Shown one piece after another: positions 26,727 through 35,965 of a stretch of 64,000 nt of DNA. The notes under the pieces are model-generated. The model ran no database searches. It was given only the letters and a program-made list of their open reading frames with translations, and was not told where the DNA came from. The stretch's first letter is position 1; each line of letters begins with the position of its first letter. Origin of the DNA: DAISVY01 sp036826635 (GTDB lineage Bacteria > Zixibacteria > MSB-5A5 > GN15 > FEB-12); assembly GCA_036826635.1 (NCBI GenBank), contig DAISVY010000001.1, positions 1 to 64,000 on the forward strand. Direction: 5' to 3'. The position numbers and the translations under genes are program-made.

Positions 26727-27473
26727 ATGGATTATGATATAGTCACCGGTCGGGACAGGGACGATTTTCAGGCTTTGCAGAGCCACGTTATTGATGCGGC
26801 CTGGCCGGAATTTATGCTTCACGACGCCGCGGTAGGTCGCTATTGGTCCACTATTAAGGAACGTTACCCCGAGTATCAGTTCGTGCTGCTTGAGAAAACC
26901 GGTGGTCGCGTGGTGGCTGTCGGCAACGCTATGCCGCTCGCGTGGCAAGGCGAAAACAGCGAGTTGTCCGACGAAGGTCTGGACTGGGCCCTTGAGCACT
27001 GTTGGCAAAGTCTCGGTTCCACGGACGTTTTTCACACTCTGTGTGCTTTTCAGATAATCGTGCCCGCGGAACTGGCCGGCAGACACCTCAGTTACGATGC
27101 GGTCAGGGCGATGATTGATATCGGGCGGAAGAACGGTTTGGAAAAACTCGTTGCGCCGGTGCGGCCGAATCGCAAAAGCGAGTGCCCGCAGGTAACTATG
27201 GACGAATATGTAAGGCGTAAAAATGACGAAGGTTTGCCCGCCGATCCCTGGATGCGGGTGCACACGCGGCTCGGAGCCGAAACCGCAAAGGTTTGTCCGC
27301 GATCGATGCTTATCGAGAGTACGGTTGATGAATGGCGGCGGTGGACAGGTATGACGTTTGACCGAAGCGGCGAATACACCGTGCCCGGTGCCTTGGTGCC
27401 GGTTACTATAGATATCGAACGCGATAGAGGCACCTACATTGAGCCGAATGTCTGGATGGTGCACACCCTCTGA
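26727..27473 (+). CDS. GNAT-fold acyltransferase-like protein
   Basis: This 248-residue protein looks like a divergent GNAT-fold protein, recognisable by IIVPAELAGRHLSYDAVRAMIDIGRKNGLEKLVAPVRPN. It also has a conserved tail rich in Pro and Gly (PWMRVHTRLGAE ... VPGALVPVTIDIERDRGTYIEPNVWMVH). This pattern is familiar from conserved bacterial transferase-like proteins of unknown substrate. GGAGAAG precedes the ATG. The Nudix gene 30 bp downstream is probably co-transcribed. Confidence 0.6.
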   Translation: MDYDIVTGRDRDDFQALQSHVIDAAWPEFMLHDAAVGRYWSTIKERYPEYQFVLLEKTGGRVVAVGNAMPLAWQGENSELSDEGLDWALEHCWQSLGSTDVFHTLCAFQIIVPAELAGRHLSYDAVRAMIDIGRKNGLEKLVAPVRPNRKSECPQVTMDEYVRRKNDEGLPADPWMRVHTRLGAETAKVCPRSMLIESTVDEWRRWTGMTFDRSGEYTVPGALVPVTIDIERDRGTYIEPNVWMVHTL

Positions 27474-27504
27474 ACAGTCGTTCTGATTACGAGAGTAATA
27501 GCGA

Positions 27505-27966
27505 GTGAGACAACCGGTTCAGGTTGCGGTATACTGCGCAAGACTCACGCCCGACGGATGGAAGTATCTGCTGTTGCATCGGGCTGTCGGCCGGGGTGTA
27601 TTCTGGCAGGGCGTCACCGGCGGCGTTGAGGATGACGAGGCTTTTCGCCGCGCGGCTTTGCGCGAGTTGCACGAAGAAACCGGCTACACACCGGCCAGCC
27701 TTGAGCAGCTTGACTATTCTTTCACGTTTCCGCCCGATCCCAAATGGCGCCATCTCTACGATGATTCGGTCGACACCATAACCGAGATAGTATTCCTGGC
27801 CCTTATTGATACTCCCGACGATCCGGTCCCGGACCCAACCGAGCACGATGAGTGGCGCTGGTGTTCATACGAAGAAGCGCTTGAAGCTCTTACGTGGCCG
27901 GGCAACCGGGAGTCGCTGAAGCACTGCGAGCGGCGGCTCCGGTCGCGCTATAACTCAGACGCCTGA
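27505..27966 (+). CDS. Nudix hydrolase
   Basis: This 153-residue protein has the complete Nudix box G-x5-E-x7-RE-[LIV]-x-EE-x-G as GGVEDDEAFRRAALRELHEETG (about residues 37-58), which binds Mg and cleaves nucleoside-diphosphate-X bonds. The overall sequence (WQGVTGGVE, TEHDEWRWCSYEEAL) resembles the NudB/dihydroneopterin triphosphatase group, but the substrate cannot be fixed. It starts with GTG and follows the GNAT-like gene closely. Confidence 0.85.
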   Translation: MRQPVQVAVYCARLTPDGWKYLLLHRAVGRGVFWQGVTGGVEDDEAFRRAALRELHEETGYTPASLEQLDYSFTFPPDPKWRHLYDDSVDTITEIVFLALIDTPDDPVPDPTEHDEWRWCSYEEALEALTWPGNRESLKHCERRLRSRYNSDA

Positions 27967-28068
27967 TCCGACGGGTAACCGACGGCGCAATTCTTCTGTG
28001 GTCTGGTGCTCTTGACCTTTCCGGGCACAAATCCGAGACGAAGGCGGTTACAGGCGCAGGAGTCGCTC

Positions 28069-29040
28069 GTGAAAGAAGTCAGGCACAATATCCGGGGCTG
28101 TCCGGCCATTTGCGCTGTGGCCACTCTTGTTATTATCGCGGCCGCCGTGTTTTTTCTGCAAACGTATGCGGAGGCCGAGGAGAAAGAAATGAAGTTCAAC
28201 GAACTTACTCCCGAAGAAGAACGGATCATTGTTCATAAAGGCACCGAGAAGCCATTCACCGGCCGGTATTACCTTCATCGTGAGGCCGGGACATATGTCT
28301 GCAAGCGATGCAACGCGCCGCTTTACCGATCCGAGGACAAGTTCGACTCCGGCTGCGGCTGGCCGAGTTTCGACGACGAGATCCCCGGCGCGGTCAGGCG
28401 CACCCTTGACGCCGACGGCCATCGAACCGAGATCACCTGTGCCCGATGCGGGGCGCATTTGGGACATGTCTTCCTGGGGGAGGGGCTTACCGATAAAAAC
28501 ACCCGCCATTGCGTAAATTCTCTTTCTTTGGCGTTTGTCCCGGCCGGTCAGGAAACAGAAACGGAGACGGCCTATTTTGCCGGGGGGTGTTTCTGGGGCG
28601 TTGAGTCGCTGCTTGAGGGGCAGGAAGGTGTTATTTACGCGCGTTCCGGCTATATGGGGGGACAGACCGAAAACCCGACCTACCGCGAGGTCTGCTATAA
28701 CAAGACCGGCCACGCCGAAACGGTCGAGGTGGTGTTTGATCCGGCCAAAACCAGTTTCGAAACACTGGCCCGGTATTTCTTTGAGATTCACGATCCCACC
28801 CAGCGTGACCGGCAGGGACCGGATATCGGCAATCAATACCGCAGTGCTGTTTTCTATACCAGCGGCGCTCAGAAAGAGACCGCGGAGAAGCTCATCAGGA
28901 TTCTCAAAAACAAGGGGCTTGAAGTTGTTACCGCGGTTGTCAAGGCCGGGACGTTCTGGGAGGCCGAAGAATACCACCAGGACTATTACGAAAAGACCGG
29001 CAAAACGCCCTATTGTCATTTTTACCGTAAACGGTTCTGA
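28069..29040 (+). CDS. msrBA: Exported methionine sulfoxide reductase MsrB-MsrA fusion
   Basis: This 323-residue bifunctional enzyme repairs both epimers of oxidised methionine. An N-terminal hydrophobic segment (CPAICAVATLVIIAAAVFFLQ, about residues 11-31) should export or anchor it. MsrB follows (about 42-165), with two zinc CxxC motifs (CKRC, CARC) and catalytic Cys in RHCVNSL. MsrA comes next (about 172-323) with GGCFWGVE, the catalytic Cys being in GCFW. The GTG at 28069 is chosen because GGAG lies 7 nt upstream and the signal starts there. The B-A order is the reverse of the commoner MsrA-MsrB fusions. Confidence 0.88.
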   Translation: MKEVRHNIRGCPAICAVATLVIIAAAVFFLQTYAEAEEKEMKFNELTPEEERIIVHKGTEKPFTGRYYLHREAGTYVCKRCNAPLYRSEDKFDSGCGWPSFDDEIPGAVRRTLDADGHRTEITCARCGAHLGHVFLGEGLTDKNTRHCVNSLSLAFVPAGQETETETAYFAGGCFWGVESLLEGQEGVIYARSGYMGGQTENPTYREVCYNKTGHAETVEVVFDPAKTSFETLARYFFEIHDPTQRDRQGPDIGNQYRSAVFYTSGAQKETAEKLIRILKNKGLEVVTAVVKAGTFWEAEEYHQDYYEKTGKTPYCHFYRKRF

Positions 29041-29250
29041 CTTTTTCCGGCGGTGTTAACGTCTGTCGGGATCAGAGCTTAGGGGTAACGGCCCCGGGCT
29101 GTTCTGCATATATAAATCATTTTGGGGGAACCCGGAGAGCGGCTTGGCGGTTATTGCTGCTCGTGGACAGCGAGAGTCAATACTTCGGCGGTCGTGACCG
29201 TTTGACCTTCCTCTGACAGAATCATAGCCTTGAAGTCTTCTGCTGTGGTT

Positions 29251-29283
29251 AAAAAAAGGAGACCGGCCTGAGCCGGTCTCCTT
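29251..29283 (-). terminator. Intrinsic terminator of the RRM gene
   Basis: AAGGAGACCGGC (29256-29267) and GCCGGTCTCCTT (29272-29283) form a perfect 12-bp stem with a 4-nt loop. Read leftward it is followed by a run of seven T, which fits termination of the minus-strand gene ending at 29327. Confidence 0.85.
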
Positions 29284-29326
29284 ACTTAACAATTGCTGTC
29301 ACTCTCGGCAGTGAGCCGGAGATATT

Positions 29327-29626
29327 TTACCAGTTACGACGACGGTTGCCGCCGCCACCACCGCCACTGCGGCCACCACGCTCAGGGCGCGGGCGCGCTT
29401 CGTTGACGGTCAAGGTGCGTCCGTTCAGTTCCTGACCGTTCAAACCGCTGATCGCGGCCGCGGCCGCACTCTGGTCGGCCATCTCTACGAAAGCAAATCC
29501 ACGGGACTCACCGGTGTATCTGTCCGTAATGATGTTCACGTTTGAGACTTCACCATAGCCCTCAAAGGCCTGGCGCAACTGTTCTTCTGTCGTATCGAAC
29601 GACATGTTACCAATGTAGATATTCAT
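29327..29626 (-). CDS. RRM-type RNA-binding protein
   Basis: This 99-residue protein is a single RNA-recognition motif. RNP2 is IYIGNM (about residues 3-8) and RNP1 is RGFAFVEM (about 41-48), followed by a Gly/Arg-rich tail (GGRSGGGGGGNRRRNW) that aids RNA binding. It resembles the small bacterial RRM proteins of cyanobacteria and many FCB and Proteobacteria, often cold-induced. The ATG at 29626 follows GGAG at 6 nt; the longer frame to 29665 is not needed. It is monocistronic with its own strong terminator. Confidence 0.9.
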   Translation of the reverse strand: MNIYIGNMSFDTTEEQLRQAFEGYGEVSNVNIITDRYTGESRGFAFVEMADQSAAAAAISGLNGQELNGRTLTVNEARPRPERGGRSGGGGGGNRRRNW

Positions 29627-30096
29627 TCTACACTCCGGTTTTGTTTGACTCCACCCGGAATTCACCTCACAGGTGTAGCGTTGGTGGAGACAAACCTATT
29701 AAAGCGCACTATTGCGCATCGGTCCCCAAATTCAGCTTTCTTAGAGATTTGACAAAGAAGAACAAAGCCTCGACAAAAAGCAACCACGGAAACCTACTCT
29801 GATATACCAATATATCGGTCTTCTGTTTCAAAGTCCACACAAAAAAACATGTTTGCCCTTCTTTCGGTCCCCCTATTTACCCCTGTTTCGGCCCTGATAT
29901 ACTGTGCGAGAAAGCCGCGCCACAAGGGCTTGGGCATCAATTGTGCCATCCTATGTTGTTGGTGGGCAATTAGTTATGCTTATGTTGGCGTGCCTGAGGA
30001 ATAAGGGGTTGAGGGAGAAGCGGGGCTTCTTTTCGGCGTGTGAATTATCGCCGCCCCCATGCCGGGGGGGGATTAACGGATGTCTTTCTGAGGCTG
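29627..30096. other. Intergenic region between the RRM gene and a methyltransferase remnant
   Basis: The right part of this stretch encodes nothing convincing. A long 5' leader for the RRM gene (leftward) is likely in 29627-29760, as for cold-shock genes. Near 30058-30071 there is an unusual G-rich run after CCCCCATGCC that could fold into a hairpin. Two overlapping plus-strand open frames here lack homology and ribosome sites. Confidence 0.35.
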
Positions 30097-30291
30097 TTAA
30101 AGTTTCCGCCCAGCAAAGATCATCTCCGGGGGGCTGTCGTCAAGGGGGGAGGCGTCGAAGTCTCCAAAGGTGTCCACGATTTCAAATCCGCAGCGTGCGA
30201 ACAGGTGTTCCATTTCGTAGCGATAGTAATAGCGAAACGGGAACGCGTGGACGATTTCCCGCATGGCGCCTTCCCGATCCGTCAAATGGTT
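30097..30291 (-). pseudogene. C-terminal remnant of a class I methyltransferase
   Basis: The last ~64 codons of a minus-strand frame read LTDREGAMREIVHAFPFRYYYRYEMEHL and end ARCGFEIVDTFGDFDASPLDDSPPEMIFAGRKL. This is the typical end of S-adenosylmethionine-dependent class I methyltransferases (FRYYYxxEMExLF, GDFDxSPL). The S-adenosylmethionine-binding N-terminal half is absent: upstream codons show no relation, and the frame runs antisense into the AlkD-like leader. It is a truncated gene. Confidence 0.6.
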
Positions 30292-30475
30292 TGCCCGGTT
30301 TGAAGGTACAAATATAGAGGCCGGTACATTTAATCCAAAGCAATTACGGTACTTGATTTTCCGTCTCGGGTGAGCATTATAGGGATTGGCGCGTGACTTA
30401 TCACCAGAGCAAACGGCGTGGGCAAGGCGTGTTTCGGGCCAACGGGAGGAACACCCCAAAATAAGGAGATCGTTG

Positions 30476-31195
30476 ATGGTCGCCAAACAAGCAACAATAC
30501 TGGATAAGGTTCGCAGCGAGCTGGCCCGGTATGACAAGCCGGAAAATAAGCTCAACTACCAGCGCTTTTTCAAAGAGAAGCTCAAAGACCCGATGGGTTT
30601 GAAAACCACCATAATAAAGAAGATCGCCGGTCAGAGTTTCAAAGATGTCAAAGGTCTGCCCGCAAAGGATATCCTGACCCACTGTAACGTGTTGCTGGTT
30701 TCGCATGAGCCGTATATGCGGAGTATCGCTTTCGAATGGGCGGTCAAAATAAGAAAAGAGTATACCCGGTCCGATTTTAGACGTTTTGAGACGTGGCTCA
30801 AGCGCTATGTCGACAACTGGGCGGCCTGTGACCAGCTCTGCATTGGGCTTATCGGTAACCTGCTCTTGCTATACCCGGATCTTTCACCGAGGGCTTTTCT
30901 CTGGACCCGCTCGCGCAACCGCTGGCTGCGCCGGGCGGCGGCGGTCAGCCTGATCGTTCCGGTGAGAAACGGGCTTCTGTTGGATGAGGTTTTCGAAACT
31001 GCCGATGCGATGCTTACCGATGCGGATGATATGGTGCAGAAAGGCTACGGCTGGATGCTTAAGGAGGCCGCCAACAGGTTTCCCGACGAGGTTTTTGCAT
31101 ACGTGATGAAGAACAAGGCCCAAATGCCGCGGACAGCTCTGCGCTATGCAATCGAGAAATATCCGCCGGCCAGACGTAAGAAAGCCATGGCGTAG
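30476..31195 (+). CDS. AlkD-like DNA alkylation repair protein
   Basis: This 239-residue all-helical protein resembles the AlkD/HEAT-repeat DNA glycosylase family, with characteristic segments YMRSIAFEWAVKIRKEY, WAACDQLCIGLIGNLL, NRWLRRAAAVSLIVPVRNG and VQKGYGWMLKEAANRFPDEVFAYV. AlkD removes bulky or positively charged alkyl bases. AAGGAG lies 7 nt before the ATG at 30476, so the longer frame from 30386 is rejected. Its leader overlaps the antisense methyltransferase remnant region. Confidence 0.8.
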   Translation: MVAKQATILDKVRSELARYDKPENKLNYQRFFKEKLKDPMGLKTTIIKKIAGQSFKDVKGLPAKDILTHCNVLLVSHEPYMRSIAFEWAVKIRKEYTRSDFRRFETWLKRYVDNWAACDQLCIGLIGNLLLLYPDLSPRAFLWTRSRNRWLRRAAAVSLIVPVRNGLLLDEVFETADAMLTDADDMVQKGYGWMLKEAANRFPDEVFAYVMKNKAQMPRTALRYAIEKYPPARRKKAMA

Positions 31196-31404
31196 ACTTC
31201 TCCGGCTATCCCTTAGCTCCAAATTCTCCCGGCCGCAGCGGGTTGAGGTTATTCTGCTCTCTGTCGGACTGAGATATACGATTCTTCGGAACAAACTGAA
31301 CCGGCGAATGTTGAGATAATCAATAACGATTATTGTTTGCAGCCGCTCGGGCGTACGACGCCGCGGTTTCTGACAGGGAAGTATAGGAGGGCAAACACCG
31401 TCTC

Positions 31405-33177
31405 ATGACCAAATTAAACAATCTCAACCTTATGGTTGGGGGCTTTGCCGGGCAGGGAGTGAACACCGTCAGTAACGCCTTTGCCCGTCTCTGTTCGCGC
31501 GCCGGGTTGCATGTCTTCGTGAATCTCGAATACCCTTCGAATATCAAAGGGGAACATACCTTCGTGCAGGTGATGATATCCGGCGACCCGGTGGGCAGTC
31601 ACACGCGGCCGGTGGATTTGTTGCTGGCTCTTGACGCCAAAAGCGTGGTCGCTCATGCCGAAGAAATTGTGCCGGGCGGGGTTCTTATTTATGACAGCGA
31701 AGGCCTTGAGGTCAGTCCGGTTGATGTCGGTCTGAAAGTAGAGAACATAGGGCGTGACGATATCACCGTGGTCGATTTGCCGATGGCACAAATTGCTAAA
31801 GATGTGGGTGGCAGCAAGCGGATGATCAACTCCATCGGTCTGGGGGCGGTGCAGGGGTTGCTGGATTTCGATTTCGAACTGCTGGCCACCATGCTTCGGG
31901 AGACTTTTCCCCGGCTCGATGAAGAAACAATCCGCGGTAATCTGGACGGTGCCCGCCGGGCTTACGATCTGGTCCGCGAAAAATACTCCGCTGGTTTCGG
32001 GGTCACCCTTGAGAAAAAAGAAGCTCCCCCGAGGATGTTGCTTACGGGGAATGATGCCGTGGCCATGGGGGCATTGAAAGCAGGGGTAAAGTTCTATGCT
32101 TCCTATCCCATGACACCGTCGTCGGCTGTGCTGTCGTATCTTTCCAAACATGCCCGTGATTTTAACATGGTAACCGTTCTTCCTGAGGATGAAATATCGG
32201 CCGCCGGTATGACCATCGGAGCTTCTTTTGCCGGTGTCCGGGCCATGACCGGAACTTCGGGCGGCGGTTTCTGTCTTATGACCGAGTACCTCGGTTTGGC
32301 CGCCATAGCCGAAATTCCTCTGGTTATTCTGGAGGGACAGCGGCCGGGTCCCGCGACGGGTTTGCCCACCCGCACCGAACAGGGCGATCTGAAGTTCGTC
32401 CTGTCGGCGCACCAGGGGGAATTCCCACGTATAGTTGTAGCTCCCGGCGATCCGGAAGAAGCATTTCGCCTGACTTTCGAAGCCTTCAATCTGGCCGAGC
32501 GATATCAGACGCCGGTTATTATTCTGACCGACAAACACCTCGGCGAGTCGTTTTGGACCTGTGATAAATTTGACATGGCCGGTATGAAGATCGACCGGGG
32601 AGAATGGCTCGACACGGCCGACGCAAAGGCCGTTGGTGATTACAAACGGTATGGAATAACGAAAACCGGTCTCTCGCCTCGTGCGCGTCCCGGCATGCCC
32701 GGGGTGATCTTCAAAGCTTCCGGCAACGAGCACACCGAGACCGGAATGATAAGCGAGGATGCCGACAATCGGGCGGCACAGATGGCTAAGCGTCTGCGCA
32801 AGACGGTGTCGCTTGATGTTTCCCGAATCGGGGTCAATCTCCATGGTGACCCGCAGGCCGAGCTTACGCTGGTGGGTTGGGGATCGACCAAACCGGTGAT
32901 TCTCGATGTGATGCGCGAATTGGACGAAACGACCGGTCTGAAATGCAATTTCCTTCAGGTCGTTTACATGGAACCGTTCCCGGTCGACCGGGTGTCGTCC
33001 GTTCTGAAAGCTGCCGGGCGGGTCATGTTGATCGAGAACAACGCTACCGGTCAGCTCGGTCAATTGATCCGGCAGCACACCGGTATCGCCATAGAAGAGA
33101 AGCTGCTCAAGTACAACGGGCGGCAGTTCTTCAGGGATGAACTTGCGGAGCTTATAAGGCGGCGCTTTGAAAATTGA
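31405..33177 (+). CDS. korA: 2-oxoacid:acceptor oxidoreductase, fused gamma-alpha subunit
   Basis: This 590-residue subunit joins a gamma domain (about residues 8-190, GGFAGQGVNTVSNAFARL) to an alpha pyrimidine-binding domain (about 205-590, GNDAVAMGALKAGVKFYASYPMTPSS; ISAAGMTIGASFAGVRAMTGTSGGG). With the beta subunit it oxidatively decarboxylates a 2-oxoacid, probably 2-oxoglutarate, to the acyl-CoA with ferredoxin as acceptor. The exact substrate is inference. An AGGAGG lies 14 nt before the ATG, a long spacing. The beta gene follows at 31 nt. Confidence 0.9.
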   Translation: MTKLNNLNLMVGGFAGQGVNTVSNAFARLCSRAGLHVFVNLEYPSNIKGEHTFVQVMISGDPVGSHTRPVDLLLALDAKSVVAHAEEIVPGGVLIYDSEGLEVSPVDVGLKVENIGRDDITVVDLPMAQIAKDVGGSKRMINSIGLGAVQGLLDFDFELLATMLRETFPRLDEETIRGNLDGARRAYDLVREKYSAGFGVTLEKKEAPPRMLLTGNDAVAMGALKAGVKFYASYPMTPSSAVLSYLSKHARDFNMVTVLPEDEISAAGMTIGASFAGVRAMTGTSGGGFCLMTEYLGLAAIAEIPLVILEGQRPGPATGLPTRTEQGDLKFVLSAHQGEFPRIVVAPGDPEEAFRLTFEAFNLAERYQTPVIILTDKHLGESFWTCDKFDMAGMKIDRGEWLDTADAKAVGDYKRYGITKTGLSPRARPGMPGVIFKASGNEHTETGMISEDADNRAAQMAKRLRKTVSLDVSRIGVNLHGDPQAELTLVGWGSTKPVILDVMRELDETTGLKCNFLQVVYMEPFPVDRVSSVLKAAGRVMLIENNATGQLGQLIRQHTGIAIEEKLLKYNGRQFFRDELAELIRRRFEN

Positions 33178-33208
33178 CGGAGCATTGTCTCTTGGGGAGA
33201 AAACGAAA

Positions 33209-34078
33209 ATGAGCGACAATAAAGATAAGACCAGGTTCAACACCGACGCCAAACCAAACTGGTGCCCGGGATGCGGCAATTTCGGAATACTGGCGGCTCT
33301 CAGAAAAGCCGCCCTGGAGCTTGATCTGGAACCCCATCAAATAGTCATGGCCTCCGGTATCGGTTGTTCCAGCAAAATTCCTCATTGGATCAACGTGTGC
33401 GGTTTGCACGGTCTGCACGGTCGAGCGCTGCCCGTGGCGGCCGGGATTAAACTGGCCAATCGCGATCTGACAGTGATTGCCGAGGGCGGCGACGGTGACG
33501 GTTTGAGTGAGGGAATGAACCATTTTATCCAGGCCTGTCGGCGCAACGTCGATATCACCTACGTTATTCATAACAACGGTGTCTTTTCGCTTACTACCGG
33601 GCAGACATCGACAACCGGTCGGCAGGGGTTTGTATCCAGCAGCACCCCGCACGGGTCCATTGAAGCGCCCTTTAATCCGGTAGCTCTGGCCCTTAGCGCC
33701 GGGGCCACGTTTGTGGCGCGCGGTTTCTCCGGCGACATTGATCAGCTTAGCGACTTGGTGGTGGCGGCGGTTAAACATCGGGGGTTCGCTTTCATTGACG
33801 TGATGCAGGTGTGTGTTTCTTATAACCCGTCACGGAGTTATAAATGGTACAAGGACCGGGTTTACCGGATCGAAGACGAAGGTTACGAGCCGACCGACCG
33901 GCTGCGTGCGCTCACTCTGGCTCTCACTGTCGACAATGAGCGCCTGCCTGTCGGGCTGTTCTTTCGGGAGGAGAAGGAACCTTACGAGAAATCACTTCCC
34001 CAGTTGCAGGGTGAACCACTCGTCGATAACGACGTTGAAGGGATAAACATCGATGCCCTGATGGCCGAGTTGGTATGA
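33209..34078 (+). CDS. korB: 2-oxoacid:acceptor oxidoreductase, beta subunit (TPP-binding)
   Basis: This 289-residue subunit binds thiamine pyrophosphate and a [4Fe-4S] cluster. WCPGCGNFG (about residues 18-26) and ASGIGCSSKIPHW hold the cluster cysteines, and GGDGDGLSEGMNH with NNGVFSLTTGQTS form the TPP/Mg site. It pairs with the alpha-gamma subunit just upstream. The ATG at 33209 is chosen because GGGGAGA lies about 8 nt before it; the frame itself opens earlier, inside korA. A separate ferredoxin must carry the electrons, since none is fused. Confidence 0.9.
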   Translation: MSDNKDKTRFNTDAKPNWCPGCGNFGILAALRKAALELDLEPHQIVMASGIGCSSKIPHWINVCGLHGLHGRALPVAAGIKLANRDLTVIAEGGDGDGLSEGMNHFIQACRRNVDITYVIHNNGVFSLTTGQTSTTGRQGFVSSSTPHGSIEAPFNPVALALSAGATFVARGFSGDIDQLSDLVVAAVKHRGFAFIDVMQVCVSYNPSRSYKWYKDRVYRIEDEGYEPTDRLRALTLALTVDNERLPVGLFFREEKEPYEKSLPQLQGEPLVDNDVEGINIDALMAELV

Positions 34079-34185
34079 TCCGGTCGTCGATCAGCGCACT
34101 GTGGACGGCTGTCGAAAGGCGGCATGCCGGCAAAGATACTCGTTAGATATTGTGGAACCGTTTTGATAAAACCGAGGAGGCGACA

Positions 34186-34680
34186 ATGAACATTTTCGAG
34201 TATGCCATGAAGATGGAAGAGGACGGCCGCGCTTTTTACTTAGAGCATGCCGAGAAGGTGGGCGTGCCGGAGTTGAAGAAAGTTCTGGTGGAACTGGCCG
34301 AGGATGAATTAAAGCATTATAATTTGTTCAAAGCCATGCGGGATAATCAGTCCGCGGAGTATCGGGAGTCGACTAAAACGACTGTTCTTACCACCGTTAA
34401 GAACGTCTTTGAAGAATTGAAAACAGAAAATAAGAAACTGTCATTCGGCAAAGAGGCCAGGTCCATCTGGGAAAAGGCGCGCGAAGTAGAAAAGAAATCC
34501 GAGGATTTTTATAGAGAGAAAGCCGAAGAGGTCGCGGACGAAAACCAGAAGCACGTTCTGAATCGTATTGCCGACGAAGAGCACAAGCACTGGCTTATTA
34601 TGGAACAAATGATTCAGTTCCTGGATCGTCCCGATCAGTGGCTCGAAGACGCCGAGTGGCATCATCTCGAAGACTATTAG
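34186..34680 (+). CDS. Rubrerythrin-like ferritin-superfamily protein
   Basis: This 164-residue four-helix-bundle protein has two di-iron ExxH motifs, EDELKHY (about residues 40-46) and DEEHKHW (about 134-140), with partner Glu residues in KMEEDGRAFY and VEKKSEDFY. It lacks the C-terminal rubredoxin domain of classical rubrerythrin; a free rubredoxin is encoded nearby. It should reduce peroxide in the cytoplasm of an anaerobe. A strong GAGGAGG lies before the ATG. It is followed at 72 bp by the A-type flavoprotein gene. Confidence 0.85.
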   Translation: MNIFEYAMKMEEDGRAFYLEHAEKVGVPELKKVLVELAEDELKHYNLFKAMRDNQSAEYRESTKTTVLTTVKNVFEELKTENKKLSFGKEARSIWEKAREVEKKSEDFYREKAEEVADENQKHVLNRIADEEHKHWLIMEQMIQFLDRPDQWLEDAEWHHLEDY

Positions 34681-34752
34681 ATTGATTTTTATGCCCGACT
34701 TCGTTAAACGGGTTTTGATCGGAAGCTGGATTGTTTCGCTGAAAGGACACTC

Positions 34753-35940
34753 ATGAATATCTCAATACGCGATAAGATCGACTGGGTGGGATATGTAGAC
34801 TGGACCGTGCGTGATTTTCACGGTTACGAAGCCGAGCGCGGTACGACCTATAACGCCTACCTTGTCCGCGACGACAAAACGGCGCTCATAGACGCTGTCA
34901 AGGCTCCTTACGGATCGGAACTGCTTCGCAAGGTGGCCGCCCTGACCGATTTGACTAAGGTCGATTATGTCGTGTGCAATCACGCCGAGCCGGACCACGC
35001 CGGGTCGCTTCCGGAAGTTATGACGGCGCTGCCCAATGCTACACTGTTGTGTGACAAAAAATGTAAGGATGCTCTGGCCGAGCACTTCGACATTTCGAAC
35101 TGGAAAATCAGGATTGTCGCAACCGGGGACACCGTATCTCTCGGCAAGCGAACGCTGCATTTCATTGAAACGCCGATGCTGCACTGGCCGGAGTCGATGT
35201 TTACGTATGTGCCCGAAGAAAAGCTGCTGTTTTCGATGGACGCCTTCGGACAGCACTATGCGTCTTCGCAAAAGTTCGACGACGAGGTTCCGTTGCAGAC
35301 GGTTCTTGATGAAGCGAAGGCCTACTACGCCAACATCATCATGCCGTACGGCAAGCAAACGGCCAAAGTGCTGGCTGCGCTGAGCGGTTTCGATATAGAG
35401 ATAATCGCCCCCAGCCACGGTTTGATCTGGCGAAGTTATCTGTCGGAAATCCTGGCCGCTTACGGCGACTGGGCGGTCTTTCGGCCCCGTCCCAAGGTCC
35501 TCGTAATATACGACACCATGTGGGACAGCACCGGCAGTATGGCCCGCGCCATCGTTGAAGGGGCGTCGCTGGAAGGGGTCGAGGTTCACCTGATGCCCGT
35601 TCGGGCCACCAGCCTTACCCGCATGGCCACCGAGACTCTCGACGCGGCCGGGATCGCTTTCGGTTCCTCAACGCTCAACAGCGACATGATGCCGCAGGCG
35701 GCGGCCGTGCTGACTTATCTCAAAGGGCTGAGACCGGTCGGTAAAGTCGGTTTTTCTTTCGGGTCCTACGGTTGGGGGAGAGGCGGACCGGAAGGAATAG
35801 ACGAATATATGAAAGCAATGAAATGGGAATTGATCCGTGAGCCGCTCAAGGTTAAGTATCGGCCGACGGAAGAGACACTTCGGGAATGTCGCCTGGCCGG
35901 ACGAGAGTTGGCCGAAAAAGCGCTTGAGGCGGCCGGGTAG
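34753..35940 (+). CDS. fprA: A-type flavoprotein (flavodiiron protein)
   Basis: This 395-residue enzyme reduces O2 to water or NO to N2O. The metallo-beta-lactamase-like domain (about residues 1-250) keeps the di-iron ligands HAEPDH, His in LHWPES, Asp in MDAFG and His in SHGLIW. The flavodoxin domain (about 255-395) has the FMN loop [12 protein letters not shown] and GSYGWGRGG. Electrons would come from the rubredoxin gene 25 bp downstream. AAGGA precedes the ATG. The set rubrerythrin-FprA-rubredoxin is a recognised oxygen-defence arrangement in anaerobes. Confidence 0.92.
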   Translation: MNISIRDKIDWVGYVDWTVRDFHGYEAERGTTYNAYLVRDDKTALIDAVKAPYGSELLRKVAALTDLTKVDYVVCNHAEPDHAGSLPEVMTALPNATLLCDKKCKDALAEHFDISNWKIRIVATGDTVSLGKRTLHFIETPMLHWPESMFTYVPEEKLLFSMDAFGQHYASSQKFDDEVPLQTVLDEAKAYYANIIMPYGKQTAKVLAALSGFDIEIIAPSHGLIWRSYLSEILAAYGDWAVFRPRPKVLVIYDTMWDSTGSMARAIVEGASLEGVEVHLMPVRATSLTRMATETLDAAGIAFGSSTLNSDMMPQAAAVLTYLKGLRPVGKVGFSFGSYGWGRGGPEGIDEYMKAMKWELIREPLKVKYRPTEETLRECRLAGRELAEKALEAAG

Positions 35941-35965
35941 TTGCTCGGTAAACAGGAGGAGAAAC

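Noticed and set aside
29904..30317. Plus-strand open frames (137 and 87 codons)
   Set aside because: They lack ribosome sites and homology and run antisense to the methyltransferase remnant, which has recognisable family residues.
31414..33279. Very long minus-strand open frame (621 codons)
   Set aside because: It mirrors the korA gene. The composition of the translation (His, Gln, Arg-rich) and the absence of motifs show that it is a codon-bias artefact.
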